Shown in pieces: positions 28,130 to 38,848 of a DNA stretch of 64,000 nt (position 1 is its first letter; every line of letters begins with the position of its first letter). Origin of the DNA: Crocodylus rhombifer (lineage: Eukaryota; Chordata; Crocodylia; Crocodylidae); the NCBI GenBank assembly GCA_038503035.1, contig JAVSML010000954.1, forward strand, positions 65,590-129,589, read 5' to 3'. A program made the translations under genes and the position numbers. The notes beneath the pieces were generated by a model, which saw only the letters and a list, made by a program, of their open reading frames with translations, was not told the DNA's origin and ran no database searches.

Positions 28130-28822
28130 ACTAGAGAAGCCTTCCCTTCCCTTCCAAAGTTCTGAGCTGAGGGGCACATGGCCAGGCCCTGGCAGGATGC
28201 TCTGATTGGGGGGGGGGATTCTCCCTCTCCCCCTCCCAGTGAGGGAGCTAGCAGGGAGCTGATAACAGAACATTGAATTACACAGCAGAGAGTTACACAG
28301 GGAGTTGTTAGCATTAATCAGCCCATCAAATAAAGCAAAAGCTTCTCTCATTAGGTCAAGCTCTTCTTAAAAAACTTTTTCAAATAAGGAACGATGGGAC
28401 ATTACCAGCTACCTGTTGATTTGGCTTCAAAAAGCCAAAGCCAACGCTATTCTGTCTGCCTTTGTCCTGTCTTCCACAGCATGGACTGCAGCCAGCATGT
28501 GGTATACTAGCTAATGCTGAGAGGTATCTAGGTAGGGCAGAGGGCAGGGGGGAATCCCTGCTTGAGCAGGGAGTGGTGAGGGAGAGGAAGGGGAACAGGA
28601 GGAAGCCAGACAGACCTCACTGTACCTGCAGTCTCTGCCAGAACTCCAGCCAGGGAGCAGAGGGGCAGAGCCAGCCCTGCTGGGCTGGAGCAGAAAGCAC
28701 AGCCCAAATCAGGGTGGCAAAGCATCTGGGATGCTGGGGGACTCTGGCTTAACTTAAAACAGGATGGGGTCTGGGACAAACATTACATAAAGCAGTTTGA
28801 CACAAATCAGTTATGTCTGATT
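28130..28822 (-). repeat. Unnamed interspersed repeat family U, copy 2
   Basis: In reverse complement the right part reads aactgatttgtg, tctgggacaaac and ttaagttaagccagagtccc, parallel to aactgatttggg, atctgtcccaaacccc and ttaagttaaaccagagtctc at 33930-34010. The interior is GC-rich. The outer boundary towards 28130 is a guess. Confidence 0.45.
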
Positions 28823-28980
28823 GACTTTTATTAGTAGATGTTTAGGACTGCGAATCCAAAAAAGATGACAAAGCTGGTAGGGAAATACATATCACCCAAG
28901 TGAGGGACTAACATTAGAGGGATGTAGGTGAGAAGGGGAAGACAAATAGGTTACAGGAGATACAATGTTAGCCAACTAAG

Positions 28981-29024
28981 TCCGGGGGTAGGGGGAGAGG
29001 GGAAGGGGGAAGGGGAGGGAGGGG
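28981..29024. repeat. Purine-rich low-complexity run
   Basis: About 40 bases of G and A only, in ggggga-type units, directly next to the 3' side of the LINE fragment that follows. Confidence 0.8.
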
Positions 29025-29536
29025 TTTCACGACGCTGAGAGAGAAAGAAGATAGATACACACAAACCCATTACAGTGGTCCGGAATGGTGGAAGAAGTGG
29101 TTCGAAGAAAGTGTCTCAGTCCATATAGAGTCTCATCATGGGGGCCCTCTTCAGGTGGAGCGGGGTCCAGTGGTGGTTCATTTGGTAGGGTCAGAGTACT
29201 GGCGGTGGCCCATGTTTGTTCCATGTACATGTCGCGGGACTAATGGATGGTGTTGGACACCATGAGGCAGCGCATCAGCTGGGTGTAGTGGCAGGAGATA
29301 TTGGAAGCATGCAGGAGGCTCTTGTTGCTGGGGTCCCAGGCTCCGAGCGTTCCCACGATGAGCACATTGACCGTCACATCATAGCCACAGCCCCTCATGA
29401 TGTCGGCCAGTGGGCGTACTTCTCCCACTTGTGAGCCCAGGTGTCAGTGAAGGCTTGGTGCTGGTTCTTGAAGTGGATGGTGACATCCATGATCACGACC
29501 TTCTTGGCCTCTTCTTTAGTGATGACAATGTCGGGT
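29025..29536 (-). mobile_element. LINE fragment with restriction-like endonuclease signature (R2-type)
   Basis: Read on the minus strand, frames give PDIVITKEEAKKVVIMDVTI, then YDVTVNVLIVGTLGAWDPSN and MRCLMVSNTIH-stop-SRDMYMEQ. The PD at 29530-29535 followed after 14 residues by D (29485-29487) fits the (K/R)PD-x12-14-D core of the endonuclease in R2-type non-LTR elements. LGAWDPSN and a closing SRD block are familiar from the C-terminus of such elements. Stops and frameshifts show it is a dead 3' fragment. It is not CR1-like. A host retrocopy is the alternative. Confidence 0.6.
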
Positions 29537-29690
29537 CACATTACTACATTCAACCAGGTTTACCTCAACTGGTTTCAGTCATTTTCAAACTGGTTTATGT
29601 GCAATGGACATTTGTTCTGTTAAAGGTTTAAACCAGTTTCTGATCACTTGAACCAATTTATGTGTAATATCTGTCTGTAGCCAGGGTCAC
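29537..29690 (-). repeat. Unnamed interspersed repeat family U, copy 3
   Basis: The reverse complement reads caagtgatcagaaactggtt, tgcacataaaccagtttgaa and ggtaaacctggttgaatgta. This matches the order in the copies at 60 and 33780. It starts where the LINE fragment stops. Confidence 0.65.
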
Positions 29691-29743
29691 ATTGGACAGG
29701 TATTTAAGTCCCACTGCAGTCAAGAATTTGTGTCCAGGATCTA

Positions 29744-31862
29744 GAATGATTCATAGGTTCATAGATGTTAGGGACAAAAGGGACCTCAGTAGGTCATTGA
29801 TTCTGACCCCTTGCCCTGGGCAGGAAAGAGCGCTAGGGTCAAATGACCCCAGCTAGGTAGGCCTGTGTGAAGCAGATAGTAATCACTTTGGATTCAGATT
29901 TGGCTGATTTCAAGGGACAGTGATTTGATTTGGTGATTTGAATCACTGTCCTGATTCAATTTGGCTGAATCTAATTAGTAGATGCAGCAACTGAATCTCC
30001 AAATCAGCCAGGCCAGGCGCACCCCATGCCCCTCTCCCAGCTCATCAATGGCCACCCCACCTGCCCCAGCTCCCAGCACTTGGGTAAAGAAAAAGCCCTG
30101 CTCAGCAGGTGCTGCTGGTCGGGGAGAAATCCCCACTGCCCCACACTGCATGGAGGGCTCTGCACAAGCCCCTGAGCCCCCCACTCCCATAGCCCTCCCC
30201 CCCCACAGGTGCCCCACATAGGCCAGCTCCAGCCCTTTAAGGAAACAAAAGCAAACCTCTAGCCCCAGGATTCTCCACTCCTTCTCACAGGTGGTGATCC
30301 CCACTGCCCTGTGCCACATGGGGGGGCTCTGCATGAGCCTCCCAAAGCCCTGAGGCTGCACCAGGAGCAATGAGTCCCAGGGCTTTTCTTGGCTTTTTTT
30401 TCTTAAAGGGTCAGAGCCCCATCAGGCAGGGCAGCTGTGGGGGGAACGGGGGGGAGGTTGAGGGGGTTGTACAGAGCTCCCCATACAGCATGGGGCAGTG
30501 GGGGGCAGTGAGGATTGCCCCGTGCCTGGCAGCACCCAGTGAGCTCCAGTGCTTTCCTTTAAAGTACCAGGAGCTGAGGCGGGGAGCAGCTGGGGGTCAG
30601 GGGGCTGCAAGGGGGGTTGGGGGGGCTGGCAGGGGTCCCTCTATGGTCCCCTCCCCCAGTCTCTAGTACTCTTCCCCACCTCTAGTACTTACCAGCTCAG
30701 AGTGCAGACACCAGGGACTGCCTGAATCATCAAAGCTCTCTGAATTTTTGACGAAGATTTGGAGAGCTTTGAATCGATTTGGACCTTTAAATTGGTCTCT
30801 GATTTGATTTGGATTCAGAGATTTGGACACCAAATCAAGCTAAATTCCCTCCAAATCAAATCACCACCCAAAGCTTCGCACAGTCCTACAGCTAGGTGCT
30901 TGTCCAGTCACCTCTTGAAGACCCCCAAGGTCAGGGAGAGCACCACCTCCCTTGGAAGCCCATTCCAGATTCTGGCAACCCTTACTGTGAAGAAGTTCTT
31001 TCTAATGTCCAACCTAAATCTGCTCTCCATCAATTTGTGGCCATTGTTCCTAGTTACTCCAGGGGGTGCCTTAGTAAATAGAGCATCTCCTATTCGCTGC
31101 TGCCCTCCCCTGATGAATTTACAGACAGCCATAAGATTACCTTTCAGCCTTCTCTTGTGAAAGCTGAAGAGATCTAGGTCCCTCAGACTCTCCTTATAGG
31201 GCCTTGCCTGTAGGCCTCTGACCATATGAGTGGCCTTCCTCTGAACCCTCTCGAGAGTCTCCGCATCCCTCTTGAAGAGCGGTGCCCAAAACTAGAAGTA
31301 GTACTCCAGCTGCGGCCTGACCAGTGCTGCATAGAGGGGAAGCATCACTTCCCTGGTCCTGTTCATCATGCATCTGCTAATTCATGATAAAGTACAGTTA
31401 CCCTTGCTGATCACTTTGTCACATTGCTGACTTCTGTTCATCTTGGAGTCGACTACGACTTGTCCAAGTCACCGATGAAGACATTGAATAGCACTGGTCC
31501 AGGGACTAAGCCTTGCGGGACTCCATTGCCCACATCTTTCTAGGTTAATATTGACCCATCCACCACCACTCTCTAGGTGTGACCCCCTAAGCCAATTTGC
31601 CAGGCAACTGATCATGTAATCAATTTGCCAGGCATCTGATCGTGACATCACAGCCTGTCAGTTTATTTACAAGAACGGAATGTAATACCGTATCAAATGC
31701 CTTCTTAAAGTCTAGGTAGATCACATCTACCTCGACTCCTGTGTCTAAGCATTTTGTGCTCTGGTCATAAAAAGAAACAATGCGTTGATCCCAGTTCTTT
31801 GAATTAATCCCCAACATTTTGGGGGCAAACATATGGTCTTGTTTTGTTACCAGTTTGTACAC
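29744..31862 (-). mobile_element. CR1 LINE interrupted by a hAT-like insertion
   Basis: The CR1 3' end lies at 29744-29857 (tcatagatgttagggac, ccccttgccctgggcagg), and the rest continues at 30889-31862 after a 1-kb insertion. The minus strand of the second part reads MVRGLQARPYKESLRDLDLF, ESRFRLDIRKNFFTV, and further 5' VDVIYLDFKKAFDT, the last from the reverse transcriptase. The two parts join smoothly when the insertion and one copy of its 8-bp duplication are removed. Confidence 0.88.
29858..30888. mobile_element. hAT-like family A, copy 1 (1031 bp), inside CR1
   Basis: The flanks are cagctagg at 29850-29857 and again at 30889-30896, a perfect 8-bp duplication. The ends read taggcctgtgtgaagc and gcttcgcacagtccta, inverted repeats. 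Inside the ends come AT-rich arms rich in gatttggtgattt / aatcaaatcacc strings, then a GC-rich core without a transposase frame. The same architecture recurs at 51143 and 57884. Confidence 0.85.
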
Positions 31863-31982
31863 AGAGGACTACATTGTGAATCCTGAGTAACTTTCATTGT
31901 GTAATTCTGCAATTCCCTTACCCCTTATCTCCCCCACATGGGTATGTAGGGTTAGTTCCAGTAGATAACATATAACAGATGC

Positions 31983-32403
31983 TAGGCGTTCTTAATCTGG
32001 GGTCCACAGATCCCCAAGGGATCTGCGGATAGATTTCAGGGGGTCCGTGAACTTGGATGGGAAAAATATTACATCTTTATTTTCACTAACCTCTAACTGA
32101 AATTTAGCATTTCCTTCAATTATGAATGTAGGCAACAAACCACAGTAGTATTAGCAGTACCTGTGACTTTGTCACCAATAGAAATCACAGATATTTTCAT
32201 ATCACATTACAGTTGTTGCAGATATCTCAAAATATCATTTATGCTCATCACTACTTTGAAATTACGGTAGTTATTAGACCTGCCACTAGATCACATGTGA
32301 TCACAGTCTTCCTGTCTACAGACGCCCATTATTCTGAGAAGGGGTCCATAGGCTTCACCAGACTGCCAAAGGTGTCCATGGCACAAAAAAGGTTAAGAAA
32401 GGC
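31983..32403. mobile_element. Possible hAT-like element (ttcttaa...ttaagaa ends)
   Basis: The left end reads taggcgttcttaatctgggg and the right end ggttaagaaaggc, imperfect inverted repeats. Within them ggggtccacagatcccc and ggtgtccatggc mirror each other. I see no clear target duplication. Confidence 0.5.
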
Positions 32404-33276
32404 ACAAAAAAGTCTAAGACCAAATTCCTCTCTCATATATATGCAACTATTAAACTCTCAATAACTGAAGATACTGATGTTAATCTTTTTTGATTCCATA
32501 GATCAAGAATACTATTATTTTTGCAAACTGTTTGTAAAAAAGCAGGTGATAACTGTTACAATCCAAAGATCCCAGTCTTGCACATTTTTATTTATACAAA
32601 TAGTTCAGTGAGATTTGAGTAACGATTTGAAATGTCCAGCTTTCAAGTGAAGAAAATGTAACAGCTGCTAAAAACTTAGTGGCACTTTTTTTTGTTTTTA
32701 ACATTTTAAAATACTGCATAATGATTTGAAAATGTCTGCTGGTTTGATATTTTAATATACCCACTCTCAAATGCACTGTTATAAATGTAGGTTAACTCCA
32801 CTAGAAACAAAGCTGCAAAGACACAACATTTAGCTGCAAAATCCAGTAGTAAGGTGAAGTACTAACTAAGTATAGGGAGATCACTCCAGTGTAAATAGAC
32901 AATAGTCATGACCAGATAGATGAGCAGGGTATTCCAAGGGTAACTGGATACAGTAGATAACTGCTATTGTGCCTTACTGACAGATGGTGAGGAAGCAAAT
33001 AACTTATTTGCCTTGACAAAACAGATAGGGTGGATGCAGATCCCAAAACACTGATGATGTTAATGAAGCTCAATTCCTTGTCGTATTGTAGTGGTAGCAA
33101 GGGGTGAGGCCAATACATGCTTTAAGTAAGAGTTTTCTGTTTAATATATGTCATCAAAATAATAACCTCCAAATATATTCTTTTAAATGAACTATTCAGT
33201 TTAGCTAAATAAAATATCTGATTACTGTTTCTTTTGAAAAGTACTAAAATTAACCACAATCTTGAGACTAAAAATA

Positions 33277-33631
33277 CAGTAAAAGTTCTGTTATCCGGCA
33301 TCTTACAAGCTGGTGTGCTCCACTAACTGGCATGCCACCTTGTAAGAAAAAGTGGTACCTGAAGTGCCCACTATGGCACTTCCAGTTTCTCTGAACCCCC
33401 ATTGCTTGGGGCAAAGCAGTCTGTGCTGCTGAGCACCCATGACCCGGGTGCATAACAAGCTGTGTGGGCCTATGCGGGACTTGTCTCCCTGTCCTGCGGG
33501 AGTGGTGGGGATGCAACGGCAAGGGCAGTAATACCATGGGAAGGGCAGAGAGATGCCCCAGACATGGCGTGAGAAGCGGTGGCTGGGGCCGCTCAGTTAA
33601 CCAGCATATTTTGATAACAGGGCTTTTACTG
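33277..33631. mobile_element. Pogo/Tigger-like element with TA target site
   Basis: The left end cagtaaaagttctgttatcc and right end tttgataacagggcttttac then tg are long inverted repeats. Both are bounded by TA (33275-33276 and 33632-33633). That is the pattern of Tc1/mariner-superfamily Tigger/pogo elements. The 355-bp element has no transposase frame. Confidence 0.75.
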
Positions 33632-33779
33632 TATTTTGGAAATTAAAAGAAGCTTGGACTTTGAGTTATAAGTCATTGGTTAATATTTTTAGAGCAGCTT
33701 AAAAGCTAAATTTAGGCACTCTGTTTTTAGGCAAAGGATGTAGGCATCTAAATTTTTTAGGCTTCTTTAAATTTCAGAG

Positions 33780-34035
33780 TGGCTAGGGACAGAAGTTTAA
33801 GTGATCAAAAACTGGCTTAAGTGATTGAAAACTGGTTTAAACCAGTAACAAAATATAAGTTCAGTGCACATAAACCAGTTTCAAAATGGCTGAAATTGGT
33901 TTAAGATAAACCTGGTTAAATGTAATATCGGACTTAACTGATTTGGGTTAAACCAGTTTATGGAATATCTGTCCCAAACCCCTTCCTGGTTTAAGTTAAA
34001 CCAGAGTCTCCCCGGATCCCAGCATGCTTTTCAGC
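33780..34035 (+). repeat. Unnamed interspersed repeat family U, copy 4 (best preserved)
   Basis: It carries gtgatcaaaaactggctt, gtttaaaccagtaacaaa, cagtgcacataaaccagttt, aaatggctgaaattggttta and a tail around accagagtctccccggatcc. The frequent AAACCAGTTT / AAACTGGTTT strings are partly self-complementary. This copy served as the reference for the other four. Confidence 0.65.
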
Positions 34036-34449
34036 CCTTGGATCAGCTGTGCTATCTGCTCCAGATAGCAGGGTCGATCCTGCCTGTCTGCTGTCTAGAC
34101 AGAAGGGAGAGCGGCATGGCCGGACACCAGCTGACATGGGCCCCTGAGGCAAAGGCAAAGGGAGCAGGGAGCGGTTTTATTCCCTCTCTATTGAGATGTA
34201 CAGGAGAATGGGGTATTAAACCTCATTGTTCTCCTCACTAGAAGTTATTCAAGATAGGAATTGTCTGGCCTTAGTCTATATAGCACCTAACATGGCAGAG
34301 CCTCAATCCTGAGTGGGGCCTCTGAGCACAGCTGTAAGAACAACAATCATAATGATTAGCAATCTGTTGGTGTTTAATTGTAGTTCAGCCCTATACTTAA
34401 TTTATTAGTAATGCTATCTTGTTCTGCCCTGCTACATATGAAGTGTGTG

Positions 34450-34519
34450 CTTCCCTCTCAACTTTCTGGGTGCTGTGGAAAATAAAAATTATATTTTCTA
34501 CCAATTTTCTGTTTTGAAA
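34450..34519 (+). pseudogene. SI: Probable SI-like exon: NYIFYQFSV segment
   Basis: The segment reads VENKNYIFYQFSVLK, matching the SI segment QNGNYILYTFSVSN, at the correct place between the YDYE exon and the IVC...EIKI exon. The upstream half (family FFWDDGETKDT) is poorly preserved, with only traces around TTTCTGG. The donor reads AAA|gcaagt, a GC donor with otherwise good consensus. The start is uncertain because no convincing acceptor was seen. The missing family exon or exons (RKQ...RGGYI...PLGLIVAL) should lie between 26745 and here. Confidence 0.6.
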
Positions 34520-35649
34520 GCAAGTAGATTTTTTTCAAAGTCATCTCCTTACATTATATTAATTTTAATTCATAATGTTTTTAGTGACTTAAAGCACTGT
34601 GTTTTTTCTGCCCCTTCCCCCATACCAACTGATTTGAAGCATCGTAAAGTATTCCTATTTTTACTGGGAGATAATGAAACTGACAGGAAACTCTTTATCA
34701 AGGAGTAGAACTGCAAGGCAATTACTTGTCTTCGCTTCTCATCACAGCAACAGGAAATTTCCCTAAGGAAGAAAACTCAGTGTCATTTTTTAATCTTTGA
34801 TATAAGCAACCATATTAGCAGCTTGATTAAGTTAAAACAATATGGATATTTGGTTTGTCTTTTTCTTTTTCAGATTTTAAGATTTTTAGCAACTTCATAA
34901 TTCACACATTACAAAGAGATTACATACTATGTTATTTAAAATTTCTCATAGTACCCTTAATTTTCCAGAGGGATAAGTAAGCATTATTATATCAGTTGCC
35001 TACTTTATTTTTATATAATCTAACAGTCATCTGTCCCGAGGAGGGTGGCAAGAGGATGTGGAAACTCCTACTCTTATGTCAAGCTGTCGTCTGTTCAATA
35101 CAAAACAATATTGACAGATTACCAGTGTAAATATCTTAATGATGTCTATCCATATAAGAATGGACAAATGTTCATGCTGTTAAAAATGTACCGCCGGAGT
35201 ACTAATTGATAGCCTTATTTGTATTCTTATCAAAGAAGGTTTATTCTCTGATGTATACAGAAAAATACGTCATCCTTAACTATTGAGCTGTCTACTTCAA
35301 ATAATAGCTGATGAGATTACACTTGCTGGGTGGCTGTATATAAAATTGCTTTGCTCCTCATTGAGGTGACCTGTTCTACAGAAACAAAATTAAGGCATGA
35401 TTAACCAGTTTAACTTTAAGCTGTGACCCAGCTACATGGTCAACCATTTAATGGCATGATTAAACTAGCAATAAGCTATAAAATTACTCCACAAAAAGAT
35501 CTGTAATAACTTTGTAGCTTGTTCTTATTATACCATTAATTGAATGTATGGCCAGGTGCTCCCCTGTGGCTGGGAGCTCCGTCAATTGAGGGGGCTTCCA
35601 GCTACAGAGATGTACCACCTGCTGCCAGCCCGTACTGACAATGCTCGCA

Positions 35650-36044
35650 GTGGTGGCACTCTTCCTGATGCTCCCCCCACTGTGAGCCTCATCATCTGTG
35701 AGGCTACTAGGAGGGCAGTGCCAGGAACGCTCCTGTTGCTGTGAATCTTATTGTCAGCTATGGGGCTCACAGTAGGGGTATTCTGCCACAGCTGCAAGTC
35801 TCATCATCTCCGAGGCACTGCTGAGGAGGGGGCAGGTAGAATGCCATTCTGCCTGCAAGCCCAATCAGCTACAGGGCTCTCAACCATGAGAGCCAGTGCA
35901 GGGGGAGCCCATGATCCCCCTGCGCTGGTAATAAGGTGCAATGGGATCTAATGTGCAATCCTATAATTGCACTTCCTGCCATACATATGTGGCATGGCAG
36001 GAGGTGCAGTTGTAGGGCTTGCAAATTCGATCCCATTGCACCTT
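35650..36044. repeat. Palindrome cluster and short degenerate repeats
   Basis: Strings like gtgagcctcatcatctgtga and gcaagtctcatcatctccga recur three or four times at 35680-35880. At 35892-35927 ccagtgcaggggga mirrors tccccctgcgctgg. At 35933-36044 an arm of about 50 bases starting aaggtgcaatgggatc returns inverted as gatcccattgcacctt with a loop of about 11 bases. This may be the end structure of an unnamed transposon. Confidence 0.7.
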
Positions 36045-36258
36045 TACCTGCATGTGTAGAGGGGCCCTGTGTCATCCAATTGCAAAAGCAATTAGGGTGA
36101 TAAAGATAAAAGGACTGATTCATGGTATATTGCACTGCAAAGAGTTATTTAATCAAAGAACCCTTGGCAGTAAACTAGGAGAGTGTACGGCATTTACCTG
36201 TCTATCTTGAGCAGCGCAATAACATGTCTAACACTCACATGACTATTTTATCTTTCAG

Positions 36259-36430
36259 AATAGTTTGCAAACAAATGTTTTTGCACATGAACTACACTGA
36301 TTCAAACAATTTCAAATTTGAGGAAATCAAAATCTGTGGATTAGCTCTTGAATTAACAGTGCTTACTGTGTCTCAAAATGGAGTAGTGCAAAATTCTGCT
36401 TAGACTATCAGCTACAATCCTTCCAATAAT
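36259..36430 (+). pseudogene. SI: SI-like exon: NNFKFEEIKICG with in-frame TAG
   Basis: After acceptor ttttatctttcag the exon reads IVCKQMFLHMNYTDSNNFKF, then EEIKICG and TVSQNGVVQNSA. It follows the family pattern LDIVCTHSSYQ...LAFQTVKILG...VAENNQPM. A stop codon TAG at 36401-36403 interrupts it, and after the stop it continues TISYNPSNN, matching FTYDASNQ. The donor gtaaat is intact and the exon is a whole number of codons plus one base, so the stop is the only clear lesion. Confidence 0.85.
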
Positions 36431-36469
36431 GTAAATCCGGGAAAACAAAGATTGAACGCCTGCCCTTCT

Positions 36470-36860
36470 TTGTATAATCTCTAATCATTTTGTCACTCTA
36501 CTGTATTGTTTTTAAGCTGTCCACGTCTTGCTTGAAGTGTAAAGCTCAAACCTCATCACAGTATTTCAGGTGAGGCATCACCATTGCCAAATTCAATGAA
36601 AGAATAATTTCCTTTGATTTGCAGATGACAGTTCTTTCAATACAACCCTGATGGCTTTTTTTTTGGCAAGAACTCACTGTGGACTCGTAGTTAGCTTATA
36701 GCACATTGCAGCCGCCTGGTCATTCTCCACAGTTCTGCAGCCTCGCCAGGCATTTCCCAGTCTGCCTTTGTCCCTACGATCTTTCCATCAGAAGTGCATT
36801 CCAACACCCTACCCCCTCCACTTTCAACTTCTTAACAACATCTTTGCTTAGGCACTGTAA
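36470..36860 (-). mobile_element. Old CR1/L3-like LINE fragment
   Basis: Strings such as caaacctcatcacagtattt, caggtgaggcatcaccattg and aagaataatttcctttgatt, read in reverse, follow the order of CR1/L3 elements near the C-terminal part of ORF2. It is highly diverged and its ends are approximate. Confidence 0.5.
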
Positions 36861-37277
36861 TTGCTAATTTTTTCTCTGGGACTGTACAATGTCTTTACAA
36901 TTTCTTGCTCAAAGTTTATCAAAGTTCTAGATATAAATTTTTTTTATAAATGTTGTCTTTCTTAGAGAGATCTATATTTAGGTACATAAATAACATTAAC
37001 TTCTATGGAAGCTATGGGTGGTTACACAGTTTTATTTAGATGCATAAGTTTTCAGCACTCAAGTGAAATGTTTAGCTTGGGTGTAAAAATATGAATTAAT
37101 TGAGCTTTATGAAGCAGATCCTCAGTTATTGTCAGTGGTCATAACTCCAGTGCAAAAATCTATTGATTTTAATGGATCCATGATCATTTACTAACTGAAA
37201 ATGAACCAAGAAGTGAATTTTAAAAATAGACTTAAGGTAAGTTTAATAATTTTTTTATTATTGTTATATTTTTACAG

Positions 37278-37428
37278 GTTGCCCATATAACAGGGCTTAA
37301 GCTTGAATTAGGCAAGTCTTATTTACTATCTTGGACTCAAATGCTCAGTAACAGTGAAAGATTTAACTGTCATCCTGATGCCAATGCAACAGCAAAAAAA
37401 TGGAGAGCTTATTGGCTGCATCTAGAAT
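37278..37428 (+). pseudogene. SI: SI-like exon: end of unit 1 and damaged second trefoil (ERFNCHPDA)
   Basis: After acceptor atatttttacag the exon reads VAHITGLKLELGKSYLLSWT, then QMLSNSERFNCHPDANATAKK. It matches SI IADLKLNLG...ENERFNCYPDADLATEQK very well, better than MGAM. It links the first GH31 unit to the P-type trefoil of the second. After KK the family CTQRGCVW is garbled (WRAYW): the two trefoil Cys codons are lost and the frame probably slips. The donor gtaagc is intact. Confidence 0.89.
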
Positions 37429-38638
37429 GTAAGCAAAAAAATATTTCTCTAACATGAACTATAAGTAAATGATTAAGATGAGTATCTTTCCCCACCCTGT
37501 GGTTTAATATTTAAAAACAACTGGTAGTCTAAGTTTGGAACAGAATTTGTGAGATAAATTTCTCCATCTATAAGACTTTTTAAAAACATATGGCCAGATT
37601 CTTAAAAACAGTTGCCAGATCTCTTTTAGAATAACTTCATGAACCTATAATCATTTGCAGCAGCAAAGGATCTGGGCCAAGTTCAGAGAAAATGCAGTGC
37701 TCTTGAAAGAGAGGAACAAATAAAAGTAAAATTATGCAGAATTGAATAAACTTTATACAAATGCCAGGTACCATTTCTCCCAGGCACGGAACGTGCAAGG
37801 CCTACTTGAATGAGGCACAATTCTCTGACCACTAAAACAGGCTCTAAGTAAATATTGGTTCAGCTGGAACAAGAGGTCAGAAGAAATCCTTGAAGTTTTG
37901 GGAAGACTTGATTCAGCCTGCAGTGTGGAGGCTAAGATGTATATTGAATCCAGATGTCTTGGATTGAATCCAGATGTCTGTGTGTGTTCTGTTCTGAGGG
38001 AAACCATACTGCAGATCTCCAGCACCCCCCCCTTTCACCTTCCCTCCCAGGGAGGTGTGTTGCTTGCTGGACTCAGCTGCTTCAATCAAATGGGGCAGAA
38101 CACACGTGCTCCACAATCACCACACTGATGCCGGGAGACACAGGCTGACTCTGAGCAGAGTGAATCAGTTGATCAGGGCTGCCCTGTGCACTGCTCTGTG
38201 CTTTCTGTCTCTGGGCAGACCGGGGATGTGCCAAGTTGGGGATCAGTCTCAGGGGTAGCCCGTGCCCCTCCTACCAGTTGCCTGTGCTGCAGAGCATGTT
38301 GAGGTAGGTACAAAAGGCCTGGATCTGCAGCATCAGCACTGCAAGCTCTTTCCTCTTCAGGGGCTCAGCATTCAAATCCAGGTGTCTCCACATATTTTTT
38401 TCTACCAGGAGAACAAACCTGGGACAGTTCCCCCAGATTATGTGACTGTGTATACACAGCCTTAGAGTACCATGGGCTGAAGGCATTCTCCCCCTCCCCC
38501 GCCAATATCTGCTATCTTTTCAAGGAACTCTTAAATGACATTGCTTCATTCTAAAAATGGGAGCCTGTAGAATTTTCTTTTATAAGTTTTCAAATTAAGG
38601 CTATCTAATAGTAATACACAAAATATTATAATTTTCAG

Positions 38639-38848
38639 AAACACATTTCTGTACCAAATGTTCCCTACTGTTACAACTCTCCCAACCTTGGCTATCCTGT
38701 CAATCAAATTCAGCATACTACTTCAGGTTTAACAGCAAACCTCAGCACAAATGTTAAGTATGTTAGCTGTTCTCAGTCTCCTACTATATCAATTGATATA
38801 CTTTTCTTGGAAGTGAAATATCATTACGATAATATACTGCAATTTAAG
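38639..38848 (+). pseudogene. SI: SI-like exon: trefoil end to EVKYHYDNILQFK, open
   Basis: This fully open 70-codon exon lies between acceptor attttcag and donor gtaaat. It contains NVPYCYNSPNLGYPVN, TSGLTANLSTNVK, and ends LEVKYHYDNILQFK. It matches the family PECYF...YSV, ITADLQL and VEVKYHKNDMLQFK. This is the end of the trefoil and the first strands of the unit-2 beta-sandwich. The LQFK|IYDP junction with the next exon is as in SI and MGAM. Divergence in the middle is high for a functional copy, but there is no disabling change. Confidence 0.9.

Noticed and set aside
34590..34708. VFLFLLGDNETDRK string resembling the FFWDDGETKD segment
   Set aside because: It lies after the NYIFYQFSV exon, the wrong order for the family, and matches only by chance-level similarity.
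35040..35215. NSYSYVKLSSVQY string resembling the post-trefoil segment YSVxSxxY
   Set aside because: The genuine segment is in the exon at 38639; this position would be out of order and has no supporting flanks or splice sites.
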